DNA of 36,808 bases from Chloroflexota bacterium (GTDB taxonomy: Bacteria > Chloroflexota > UBA11872 > UBA12225 > JAJDUF01). Numbering within the stretch: the first letter of the stretch is position 1; each line of letters begins with the position of its first letter. The translations under genes were made by a program, and so were the position numbers. The notes beneath the pieces were generated by a model, which was not told the origin of the DNA, ran no database searches, and was given only the letters and a program-made list of their open reading frames with translations. Location of the stretch: assembly GCA_022824545.1 (NCBI GenBank), contig JAJDZR010000145.1:1-36808 (forward strand). The letters run 5' to 3'. Below are positions 15,446 through 23,745 of the stretch, piece by piece.

Positions 15446-17896
15446 TTACTTGGGCGCTTGCGCGAGCGCGGTGGTGTGATTGATGAAGGCGTGGATCATG
15501 TATATGCTCTTGAACAGAGCGCCGAGTATGTCCGTCACGGTGGAGGTGCAACCTGGCGAGGACTCATCCTCGCGGACATCAAGCAACTGCCCGCCATGGA
15601 AGGCACGCGGCTGTCCGGTAGAGTCGCGAGGCTTGGCATTGCTGATCCACTGGTCATAGCTGGCCGCGCCGTGGCCCAACGAGCCAAAGCGATCAATCCA
15701 CGCCCGGATATCGGCGTTGTCCTCGCGGCCACCCAGCGGTACCCCACGATACGAACTAGCTGGCGGCTCTTGCTGGGAAGGTTCCGGTGAACGTAGACAC
15801 TCTTGTACCAGCCGATGCGCTGACGCCATCGCGGCATGTTGTGGGGAGATGGTGACTGGATCAGGTTCGACCGCATAGTTAAGCACGATGCCGTTGCCCA
15901 AGTGCAGGCGCAGGTCACCACATTGATCAGATGCTACGGGCTGTTTCGGGACAGAGGCGAGCACAAGTAGTCGGTCACCGGGGCGCAATTGCGGCACCTG
16001 ATGGGGGTCCGTGTACTGAGATATGCCTGCGCCATCGGCTACTCTGATCACAAGTAACGGCTCGTACCAGCCGGTAGTGTCCCAGAGCAGCTTATGCACG
16101 CTTCCCAGCTCAACAAACTGGAGCGCATGCCCCCGTACCTCCGGTCCGACGGTAAGCAGCAAAGGATAGTCGGGCTGACCATCCGGGATCGGACCGTCCG
16201 GGCCAATGAGGTCAAACGAAAGGTTTGCTGGGAGGCTCAACTTGATGAGTCGGGGCGCTGATTGCACAGCCGGCAACTGCTCCGCGAGGCGGGTAAGCTG
16301 GACACTGAGCGGTGCCTCCGTACTGCCAAGTGCAGTTGAAGGCTGCACCACCCACCGCTCGTGGGTGAAGGCACGATACCCCACAGCCAGGGCCACCAGC
16401 ACGACCGCGGTGACGAGCAAAGCGATAAGCACCGGCAGTTGGCCGCGCCGTATAGTAGGCCAGGCCGATGATGTGGGCCACAGGCCACGCCAACGGCCGG
16501 CAGGACTCGTCAGCGTGGCGCGCAGCGTGCTGAACAGGGCGGCCGTGCCGACTGTAGCGAGCAGATAGATCGCCCAGGTCACCGGATACCTGTACCTCGG
16601 GGGGATGTAGTCGTCGACCGTGCCGGCAGCCACGACGGTGAGGGCCAGAATTACGGCCACGAGCAGGGCAGATCGGCCGTAGTAGCGGGTTCCGGCAAAT
16701 ATAGCGAGCGCTACCAGTACCCAAGCGTAAGGGCCAAACCGCAGCCAGCGCGTCGCTGCGTCGAAGTTCTGCGCCGTGGCACGGTTGGCAGCAGCATCGT
16801 AGTCCCCAACACCCAACGCCGCTGCGCCACCGGTCAATGCATGTTGGCGCTCTGAACCATCCACAAGGTTGATGGCTGTCTCACCCCCGATAGTAAGCAG
16901 CACTGAGAGGCGTCGTAGCGTGTATCCGAGATACGCCCACGGGTCCGTGAGCACAAAGTCTCTGGCAATTTGCGTCAGCACCGGGTCAAGCTGTGTATTC
17001 GACAGGTGAAAACGCTGCTGCACTCGTGCATAGGGCCCTCCCCAAGCCGGACTGGGGTGATGACTGATCGTCGCCTTGATTTGTCCAAGCAACGGGTCTC
17101 CGCTGCCACGCTTCTCCAGCAGTCGCTGCGGCGCTGCCTCGATCGGGTACAGCATATTCCGTTGCAGGGAGGTGGTCAGGCCGAACAGTCCGTAGGTGCA
17201 AGCATTCCATAGCATGACCGGCAGCAGGAGCACCGCGGTACCGGCCACCGCTATACCGGTCAGGCGGAGTCGATTCGTGAAAGAGGCGGTCGCCGGTACG
17301 ACGAGCAACACGAACGGTAGCGGCAGGCCGGCGGGACGGACGAGCGTGGTTAGCCCCAGCAGGAGGCCGAATCCGGCAGCTGTTTGCCAGGTATAGCGCG
17401 CCACTCCGAGCACCAGGAGACCGATGGCACCGACCAGCAAGAAGATGAAGAGCGCCTCGGTCATGATGGCGTGCTCGTACAATGCCAACTCCACATCGAG
17501 CACGGTCAGCAGCGCCGCCACGAGGCCGACCAGCGGTCCAAACAAGCGGCGCCCAATGAGATAGACCAGCACTCCACCAGCGAGACCCAAGAGATGCTGA
17601 ACAAGGGTCACGGCAGCAATATCGAGGTTCGCTACCCGTAGCACACCAGCTAGAAACACTGCGTAGCCAGGCGGATAGTGCAACCCGGAGTCGAAAGGCT
17701 GGCCGGCGAGGAGTTGGTGGACAGCATAGCGATAGTAGCAGCAGCGGCTGTCGTCGGTGGGAAAAAAAGGCGACAGCACCAGCAGCGGCCAGCGGAGGGC
17801 GGTACCGGCCGCGAGAATGACTAGCAGGTGCAGCCATGTAGCACTGCGAAACACCCCAATGCGGTTACGCCAGCTAACCCTGCTGAGAAGTTGCAT
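15446..17896 (-). CDS. GT39/ArnT-like membrane glycosyltransferase (paralogue 1)
   Basis: An 816-residue multispanning protein of the GT-C fold. The first outer loop carries the acidic residues D48/D49 followed by SRCCYYRYAVHQLL and a conserved LHYPPGY (72-78), the pattern of lipid-linked sugar transferases such as ArnT and protein mannosyltransferases. About 11 membrane segments occupy the first 540 residues; a soluble domain of about 280 residues follows. Such enzymes move a sugar from a polyprenyl phosphate donor to an acceptor outside the membrane. The protein is a close paralogue of the next gene upstream but lacks its last domain. The frame is open to a TTG at 17950; the ATG at 17896 aligns with the paralogue start. 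Confidence 0.82.
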   Translation of the reverse strand: MQLLSRVSWRNRIGVFRSATWLHLLVILAAGTALRWPLLVLSPFFPTDDSRCCYYRYAVHQLLAGQPFDSGLHYPPGYAVFLAGVLRVANLDIAAVTLVQHLLGLAGGVLVYLIGRRLFGPLVGLVAALLTVLDVELALYEHAIMTEALFIFLLVGAIGLLVLGVARYTWQTAAGFGLLLGLTTLVRPAGLPLPFVLLVVPATASFTNRLRLTGIAVAGTAVLLLPVMLWNACTYGLFGLTTSLQRNMLYPIEAAPQRLLEKRGSGDPLLGQIKATISHHPSPAWGGPYARVQQRFHLSNTQLDPVLTQIARDFVLTDPWAYLGYTLRRLSVLLTIGGETAINLVDGSERQHALTGGAAALGVGDYDAAANRATAQNFDAATRWLRFGPYAWVLVALAIFAGTRYYGRSALLVAVILALTVVAAGTVDDYIPPRYRYPVTWAIYLLATVGTAALFSTLRATLTSPAGRWRGLWPTSSAWPTIRRGQLPVLIALLVTAVVLVALAVGYRAFTHERWVVQPSTALGSTEAPLSVQLTRLAEQLPAVQSAPRLIKLSLPANLSFDLIGPDGPIPDGQPDYPLLLTVGPEVRGHALQFVELGSVHKLLWDTTGWYEPLLVIRVADGAGISQYTDPHQVPQLRPGDRLLVLASVPKQPVASDQCGDLRLHLGNGIVLNYAVEPDPVTISPQHAAMASAHRLVQECLRSPEPSQQEPPASSYRGVPLGGREDNADIRAWIDRFGSLGHGAASYDQWISNAKPRDSTGQPRAFHGGQLLDVREDESSPGCTSTVTDILGALFKSIYMIHAFINHTTALAQAPK

Positions 17897-17985
17897 ACGC
17901 CGTCTGCCGCCAGGTCCCGGTCTCCGCTTACCCACCTGATCTGCACCCAAGGATAGCGGCTGTGGTGGCTCAATGAGCCGCCACC

Positions 17986-20883
17986 TTAGCCACTACTTCC
18001 CGCCTCGACTACCAGGCTTGTGCGAGCCGGCGTGGCCGGCAAGACCCGATCCGGCCGCTGCACCAGCCGCGCCCGCAACTCATATCGGCCTGCTATACGG
18101 GGCGCTGTGATCTCCACTGCCACCGCGGCCGTCGCGTCGGCCGGCAGGTCATCCGGCAGCAACGCCTCCCCGATTAGCACCCAGGGAGTCTCCGCAGAGC
18201 GCCGTCCTTCCACCGCCACGCCCACCGGATAGTCCCTGGTACTACATGTGCCGTACCACCGCTGCGTGCTCCGGTTCGTCACGTCTAGCTGTACCGTCGT
18301 TGCCTCACCCGGCGCCAGCGCCGCCACAACCATAGAGCTAAAGCGAATCATGCCCTGGAACTCATCAGCGGCCAGGGCGTGCGGGATCGTCAGTGGCACC
18401 AACGGGACGTCGGTCGCCGCGGCGGCGGTGGCGACGACGAACAAGCCGCGCCAGCGCACCGGGCACGCGCCCGGCTCGACCTGGAGCAGGACCGGACGCA
18501 GACGCGTAGGGTCGAGCACAGCGGTCGCCGCCTCACCCTTGAGGGTCGCAGAGTTTCCCACCCAGACGTACTCAATCGCGTGACGTGCCAGTGTCTCCGC
18601 GTGCAGCCATTTGCGGATCGCGACGCGATCCCCAGCCGTCAGGGCAATTCGCCACGGCGAGGCAGAGAAGGCGCTTGCTGCCGTAACTACCCGGACATCC
18701 TCCCGCTGCACCATCACCAGACGGGCCGACGGGTCAGCGTGCTGTGCCAGCCAGTCTTGCGGTGCTAGCGCCGCGTCTTGCCGGGGGACCACGAGTGGTT
18801 CAGCCTCGACCGGGTAGCTCAACACGATGCCGCTGTCGAGATGCAGGCGCAGGACACCGAATTGATCGGGCGTCACCGGTTGCCCTTGAGTAGAGGCGAG
18901 CACAAGCAACCGGTCACCGATCTGTAGCTTCAGCGACTTGCTCCGAGGATCCGTGTGCTGCGATAGGTACTCACCATCTTCTAACCTAATGATGAGCAAT
19001 GGTTGGTACCAACCGGTAGTGTCCCAAGTGGGTGTGTCATGGCTTCCAAGCTCGACGAACTTGAGCACATGGGTCTGTAGGTCCCATACATCGTGTCTGA
19101 CACTAAGCAGGAAAGGGACATCAGCCTGGCCATCCGGGACAAGACCGTCTGGGCCTATGAGATCGAACGAGAACTGGTTCGGGAGTCCCAGGGCCACGAG
19201 GCGGGACTGGGTTGGAGCAGCAGGGAGGTGCCAGTCGAGACGGTCGAGTTGAGCACTAGGCACCGAAAAAGGGTCCGAGTTCACAGTCACCGGGAGGTGA
19301 TAGGGAGCAGCTAGAGCTACGAGCATCAGTCCTGCGACGATGACTGCTGTAACGGGCATGGCGATGCTCAACGGTACATGATCCTGTCGTAGTATCGTCC
19401 GCCAATTCACTCCTGTCCAGAAGCGACGCCACCAACCGGGCCGGGAGTGCCGTTCCTCGCCAAGCACGGCAATAAGCCCTGCCAGTCCCGCGGCGGCTAG
19501 GAGATAGATAGTCCAGTTCACCGGGAGACGATAGCGAGTAACCAGGGCGCCCGTTCCCGTCGACACGAGCATCACATAGAGCAGCACGACGGCCGGCACC
19601 AACGCGCGACGAGGCCAGAAAACTCCTCCCAAAACAGCCAAGGCTAACAGTGGCCACGCGTAGCGGCTGTAGCGCAAGAAACCGGTCCACTGATCGAAGG
19701 CTTGCGCGACCGCCAGGTCAACCGCATAGTCGTATGCGCTCACGCCGAGGTTGTCCGATCCACCGGCAATCACATATTCCCGTCGCGCCCCCTGTACGGA
19801 GTCAGATGCAGTGGCGTGGCTCCCAGTCAGGAGGGGCGGCAGACGGCGTATGGTATCACCGATGTAAGTGAGCGGTTCGGCAAGCACGAAGTCCAGTGCC
19901 ACGCGTACCAGCAGTTGATCCAGCACCGCGTTCGAGAGATGAAAGCGCTCCCGCAGGCCACCGTATGGCCCGGTCCAGGGCGACGTGGGATGATGGTGGA
20001 TAGTTGCCTTGACCTGTCCGAGCAACGGGTCTCCGCTCCCGCGCCCCCGCAGCAGGCGCTCCGGGGCTTCCTCGACCCGGTGGAGCATGTTGCGCTGCAA
20101 CGAGGTGGTGATGGTAAACATCTCATGCGTTCGCTTGTTCCAGGCCATCATCGGGACCACGAACAGGGCCGCACCCACGAAAGCCACCAGCGTCAGCCGC
20201 ACTCGCCGACTGGCGTGCCAGAGTCGTCTGTACCCGGTGGCACTGGCGGCGGCTCTGGCAGCGTCACTCGCTGGGCCAAGCCCCGGTAGGAGCAACACCA
20301 AGCACGGCAGCAATAGCCCGGTGGGACGAACCAACGTCGCGGTGCCGGCCAGCAGCCCAAAGCCGGCTACCCTAAGCCAGATGGAGCCCGGCAAGCGCAA
20401 CAGGACCAGAGCCAGAGCACCAAGAAGCAGCACCGTAAAGAGGGTCTCGGTCATGACCGCGTGTTCGTAGAGTGCCAACTCCACGTCGAGCACGGTCAGC
20501 AGCGCGGCCGTAAGGCCCACTAGCGGCCCAAACAAGCGGCGCCCAATGAGATAGACCAGCAAGCTAGCAGCAAGACCAATGAGATGCTGGACGAGCATGG
20601 CGGCAGCAGTGTTGCCCTCGGTGACCGCGAGGATGGCGGCGAGGAAGAGGGAATAGCCGGGCGGAAGATGCAGGCCCGAGTCGAAGGACTGACCGACGAG
20701 GAGTTGGTTGGCGGCGTAGTGGTAGTAGCAGCAGCGGCTATCGATGGTGAAAAAGGGCGCCAGCGTCACGAGTGGCCAGCGGAGGGCGGCCCCGGCAGCG
20801 AGAATGACGAGCACGTGTAGCCACGTAGCCCTATGAAACGCGCGGTACACTGCTGGAAACCACAAGGACACGCGCTGGATCAT
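17986..20883 (-). CDS. GT39/ArnT-like membrane glycosyltransferase (paralogue 2)
   Basis: A 965-residue GT-C type enzyme with the same layout as its neighbour: D48 in FFTIDSRCCYYHYAANQLL, then LHLPPGY (71-77), about 11 membrane segments, and a soluble outer part. It extends some 150 residues further than paralogue 1 and ends in a beta-rich domain (LDVTNRSTQRWYGTC, then AGRYELRARLVQRP) that looks like an immunoglobulin-like module with a Ser/Gly tail. The two genes lie in tandem, 89 bases apart, and share stretches of identical DNA (34 bases at 20528-20561 and 17538-17571). The ATG at 20883 is chosen over the GTG four codons before it. Sugar and acceptor unknown. Confidence 0.83.
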   Translation of the reverse strand: MIQRVSLWFPAVYRAFHRATWLHVLVILAAGAALRWPLVTLAPFFTIDSRCCYYHYAANQLLVGQSFDSGLHLPPGYSLFLAAILAVTEGNTAAAMLVQHLIGLAASLLVYLIGRRLFGPLVGLTAALLTVLDVELALYEHAVMTETLFTVLLLGALALVLLRLPGSIWLRVAGFGLLAGTATLVRPTGLLLPCLVLLLPGLGPASDAARAAASATGYRRLWHASRRVRLTLVAFVGAALFVVPMMAWNKRTHEMFTITTSLQRNMLHRVEEAPERLLRGRGSGDPLLGQVKATIHHHPTSPWTGPYGGLRERFHLSNAVLDQLLVRVALDFVLAEPLTYIGDTIRRLPPLLTGSHATASDSVQGARREYVIAGGSDNLGVSAYDYAVDLAVAQAFDQWTGFLRYSRYAWPLLALAVLGGVFWPRRALVPAVVLLYVMLVSTGTGALVTRYRLPVNWTIYLLAAAGLAGLIAVLGEERHSRPGWWRRFWTGVNWRTILRQDHVPLSIAMPVTAVIVAGLMLVALAAPYHLPVTVNSDPFSVPSAQLDRLDWHLPAAPTQSRLVALGLPNQFSFDLIGPDGLVPDGQADVPFLLSVRHDVWDLQTHVLKFVELGSHDTPTWDTTGWYQPLLIIRLEDGEYLSQHTDPRSKSLKLQIGDRLLVLASTQGQPVTPDQFGVLRLHLDSGIVLSYPVEAEPLVVPRQDAALAPQDWLAQHADPSARLVMVQREDVRVVTAASAFSASPWRIALTAGDRVAIRKWLHAETLARHAIEYVWVGNSATLKGEAATAVLDPTRLRPVLLQVEPGACPVRWRGLFVVATAAAATDVPLVPLTIPHALAADEFQGMIRFSSMVVAALAPGEATTVQLDVTNRSTQRWYGTCSTRDYPVGVAVEGRRSAETPWVLIGEALLPDDLPADATAAVAVEITAPRIAGRYELRARLVQRPDRVLPATPARTSLVVEAGSSG

Positions 20884-21266
20884 GCGTCTGACCACCAGGG
20901 CGGCACGGCTATAGCTCCCTCGGACTGTGCAAAACCTGGTATATCATCGTCTGGTCACCGGCCTGTTCTGTGAATGCGAGGGGACCAATGCCCCGCAAAG
21001 GATAGCAGTTGCCGGGTATGCAGCCGGCGCCAGGCCGCTGTAGGGACAACTCTTGTGGTTGCCCGCGTCCCCCGGCGCGGCAGGTGACAGGGTCACGGAC
21101 ACCGATAGCCTGCGGCTGGACCGCGCGTCCCCCGGCACGGCAGACGACAGTCTATCCATGGTCCTCCCGCTGCCAGCGGCCATGGACAGCGGCTTTCGCC
21201 GCAATGACGGGTGCCGGCTATGGCACACTAGCTGCATCATTCGCAGAAGACGGATACGGAGCCACT
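20884..21266. other. Repeat-rich divergent promoter region, no gene
   Basis: A 383-base gap between divergent genes. It contains an inverted-repeat remnant GTAGGGACAACTCTTGTGGT (about 21040-21060), two copies of a 27-base direct repeat exactly 60 bases apart, and GACAGCGGCTTTCGCCGC (about 21187), which resembles the common dispersed palindromes with a TTTCGC core. AT-rich GATGATATACC on the minus strand near 20940 may serve the glycosyltransferase operon. An open frame crosses it in phase with the hydrolase gene but has no family similarity. Confidence 0.6.
21064..21150. repeat. 27-base direct repeat, 60-base period
   Basis: Copies at 21064-21090 and 21124-21150 share CGCGTCCCCCGGC and differ at three of 27 positions. 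They lie inside a patch that seems assembled from several dispersed intergenic repeats. Confidence 0.75.
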
Positions 21267-22157
21267 ATGGTCCCACGACTCAGGCTGCTTGGTACGGGTA
21301 CGCCGACTCCGCTGCTCGACCGGGCCGGCGCCAGCTTTCTGATCGAGTGCGGTGATGATCGGCTGCTCTTCGACTGTGGGCCGGGGGCAGTGCGGCGGCT
21401 GCTGGAGGTCGGCGTCGCTCCCACAGAGGTGACCCACCTGTTTCTCACCCACCTCCACTACGACCACTGCAATGACTATCCCTACCTGGTGCTGACTCAT
21501 TGGGATCAGGGCGCCGGGCGCATTCCCGATCTGGCGGTCTACGGCCCTCGCGGCGTGGCGCGGATGACACGCCTGCTTTTCGACGAGACCGGCGTCTGGG
21601 GACCGGACCTGGAAGGCAGGACCCAGCACGGCGGCAGCCAGGCGATCTATCAGCGTCGGGGTGGCGTGCTGCCACGGCAGCGGCCGCAGCCCCTCGTCAC
21701 GGAAGTCCAGGATGGGGCCAGCGTGCCCGATACCAACTGGGAGGTGACGGTGGCTGAGACGCGCCACTGCCAACCGCACCTGCACTCGGTCGCGTACCGA
21801 CTGGATGCGCCTGGGGGAAGCATCGTGTACAGTGGTGATACCGCGCCGACGCCGCGCCTGACCGAACTGGCGCAGGGGGCCGACGTGCTCCTGCACATGT
21901 GCCACTTCATCAACGGTGAGGAAGCCGACCCTCGCATGACTGAGGCCTGCTCCGGCCACCTCGATGCGGCCCGGACGGCCCAAGAGGCCGGCGTCGGTAC
22001 GCTCGTGCTCGTACATCTCACGGAGCAAGTGCTCGCCCCAGGTCTGCGCGAGCGCATGTGTGCCGAGGCCGCGGCGGTGTTCGACGGAACCATCGTCGTA
22101 GGCGAAGACCGCCTCGCCGTGCCCATCAGTCCCGCGCCGCCGGCGCCGGCACGCTGA
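21267..22157 (+). CDS. Metallo-beta-lactamase-fold hydrolase, RNase Z-like
   Basis: A 296-residue hydrolase with the signature THLHYDH (61-67), a further ligand candidate H167 in [11 protein letters not shown]191 in YSGDTAPTP, and a final His in the C-terminal part (H231 or H250). The start [11 protein letters not shown] is typical of the RNase Z/arylsulfatase branch of the superfamily. Two metal ions, usually zinc, would be bound. The flexible arm that RNase Z uses to hold tRNA is not evident, so tRNA 3' processing is possible but not shown; a small-molecule esterase or phosphodiesterase is equally likely. GGAG five bases before the ATG at 21267 decides the start, although the frame is open to 21009. 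Confidence 0.85.
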   Translation: MVPRLRLLGTGTPTPLLDRAGASFLIECGDDRLLFDCGPGAVRRLLEVGVAPTEVTHLFLTHLHYDHCNDYPYLVLTHWDQGAGRIPDLAVYGPRGVARMTRLLFDETGVWGPDLEGRTQHGGSQAIYQRRGGVLPRQRPQPLVTEVQDGASVPDTNWEVTVAETRHCQPHLHSVAYRLDAPGGSIVYSGDTAPTPRLTELAQGADVLLHMCHFINGEEADPRMTEACSGHLDAARTAQEAGVGTLVLVHLTEQVLAPGLRERMCAEAAAVFDGTIVVGEDRLAVPISPAPPAPAR

Positions 22158-22252
22158 GACCTCCCGCTCCCGCATACGGCTGTTGCCAGGGTAGGCGTAA
22201 CCCGCTATGTCCCTACAAACACTCCTACGGCGTGGTATGCTTAGGAGGCACA

Positions 22253-22774
22253 ATGAGCACTGCTCCTGGATCGCTGACGCACCTTGATGCTGCCGGTCGG
22301 GCACGCATGGTGGATGTGGGCACAAAGCCCGACACTCAGCGTGCGGCCGTCGCGCGGGCCGAGTTGGCGATGGAACCGGCCACACTGGAGTTGATTATTG
22401 CCCAGCAGGAAGGACAACCTTCTGACCAGGCGGGCCAAAGGCTCAGGAAGGGTGACGTGCTCGGAGTAGCACAAGTGGCCGGTATCATGGCGGCCAAGAA
22501 GACTGCGGAGCTGATTCCACTCTGCCATCAGCTGCCGCTGACCAGCGCCACCTTGCGCTTCGATTGGGACCGCGCACAGTCACGCCTGCTGCTCGAAGCC
22601 GAGGTACGCACCACGAGCAAAACCGGAGTGGAGATGGAGGCGCTGACGGCGGTCTCGGTGGCGGGGCTGACCGTCTACGATATGTGCAAGGCTGTAGACC
22701 GCGGGATGCGCTTGGAGCACGTGCGGTTGGTTCGGAAGAGCGGGGGACGTAGTGGCCTCTATGAAAGCAGCTGA
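22253..22774 (+). CDS. moaC: Cyclic pyranopterin monophosphate synthase
   Basis: Second enzyme of molybdenum cofactor synthesis, converting the MoaA product into cyclic pyranopterin monophosphate in the cytoplasm. The 173-residue length is normal. Diagnostic motifs are [10 protein letters not shown] (19-28), [15 protein letters not shown] (82-96), [10 protein letters not shown] (125-134) and [11 protein letters not shown] (142-152), which include the conserved lysines and histidine of the active site. AGGAGG lies six bases before the ATG. No other moa or mob gene is in the window, so it is isolated from its pathway. The last 23 bases overlap the next gene. Confidence 0.96.
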   Translation: MSTAPGSLTHLDAAGRARMVDVGTKPDTQRAAVARAELAMEPATLELIIAQQEGQPSDQAGQRLRKGDVLGVAQVAGIMAAKKTAELIPLCHQLPLTSATLRFDWDRAQSRLLLEAEVRTTSKTGVEMEALTAVSVAGLTVYDMCKAVDRGMRLEHVRLVRKSGGRSGLYESS

Positions 22775-23480
22775 CGGCCCAGCTAGCGGCGCCGAAAGCA
22801 CACCACCTCTGGCCCTATCGTCCGCTTCCGGCGCGGCAATAGCGCAGCTACCGAGCGAGGAGGTGCGAGCTACTTCAATGGTGGCGGCCGAGCAGCATCG
22901 CTGGGCCAAGCTCATCGGTATCATCTTCATGCCACCGCTGGTGGCCATCGGTACGCTGGTCGTGTTGAGCGCGTATTTGGTCGCCGACCCGCTGGTCGCG
23001 GCGCGCACGGTGCTGGTGAGCGTGCTCTTCATGGCCATCCTTCCCACCGCTTACATTGGCCTGCTTATCCGGCGACAGCGCATTCGCGGCGGCATTGAGC
23101 TGTTCTTTGCCAAGGAGCGGCTGCATCCCTATCTCGTCAGCACGTTCAGCTGCGCCATCGGCACCGTGGTGTTGATTCGCCTCTCTGCGCCGGAGCACAT
23201 CTGGGCGCTCGCCCTCGGCTATGTGCTCTTGGGCGTTTTGATGGCAGCGATTACCCAACGCTGGAAGATCAGCATGCACGCGGCCGGTAGCGCCCTCCCG
23301 GCCACGGCACTGCTCAACGTGCTGGGTCCTACGGCCCTGCCGGGGATACTCATTGTGCCACTCGTCTGCTGGGCACGGGTGCGCGCTGCCCAGCACACCA
23401 TTCCCCAGGTTGCCGGTGGGACGCTCCTCGGCAGCCTGGTCGCCTGGCTCGATTTCGCCCTCATCCTGCCCCGGCTATAA
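22752..23480 (+). CDS. PAP2-like membrane protein
   Basis: A 242-residue protein with five or six membrane segments after a soluble, Ala/Ser-rich N-terminus of about 50 residues. The C-terminal half has [13 protein letters not shown] and [17 protein letters not shown], which resemble the second and third motifs of PAP2-type lipid phosphatases, but the usual SGH serine and the final Asp are changed. It may be a degenerate or specialised phosphatase. The GTG at 22752 follows GGGGGA and overlaps moaC by 23 bases; an ATG three codons on is an alternative start. Function is unproven. Confidence 0.65.
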   Translation: MASMKAADGPASGAESTPPLALSSASGAAIAQLPSEEVRATSMVAAEQHRWAKLIGIIFMPPLVAIGTLVVLSAYLVADPLVAARTVLVSVLFMAILPTAYIGLLIRRQRIRGGIELFFAKERLHPYLVSTFSCAIGTVVLIRLSAPEHIWALALGYVLLGVLMAAITQRWKISMHAAGSALPATALLNVLGPTALPGILIVPLVCWARVRAAQHTIPQVAGGTLLGSLVAWLDFALILPRL

Positions 23481-23581
23481 GCGTTCCGGCTCCAGCCGGG
23501 TTGGGCAATTCCTGTGTACGGACTAGCGGTACTCGCCCGGTCATACACCACCGTCAGACGTCACAAATCTCGGTAATGCGG

Positions 23582-23587
23582 TATACT
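23582..23587 (+). promoter_or_regulatory. Candidate -10 element upstream of gyrA
   Basis: TATACT followed by TACC, in the context GCGGTATACTTACC, lies 159 bases before the gyrA ATG. It is almost the same string as upstream of rpmE. No clear -35 box is seen. Confidence 0.35.
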
Positions 23588-23745
23588 TACCATGCGTATA
23601 TGAGGCGTTTGCCGCTTTCCAAAGCGTGTATCCGGAGCCACCACCCGGTTGCGCTTGGCGGCGCCTCATTGGCCGCTGATCTAATCGCTTCGTCGGCCTC
23701 ACCGCACACCGCGGCCGGCCCCACATGCAGACATACGGAGGGTCC

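Noticed and set aside
21237..22385. Antisense frame opposite the metallo-hydrolase (382 codons)
   Set aside because: It covers a gene with an intact HxHxDH motif and has no similarity of its own.
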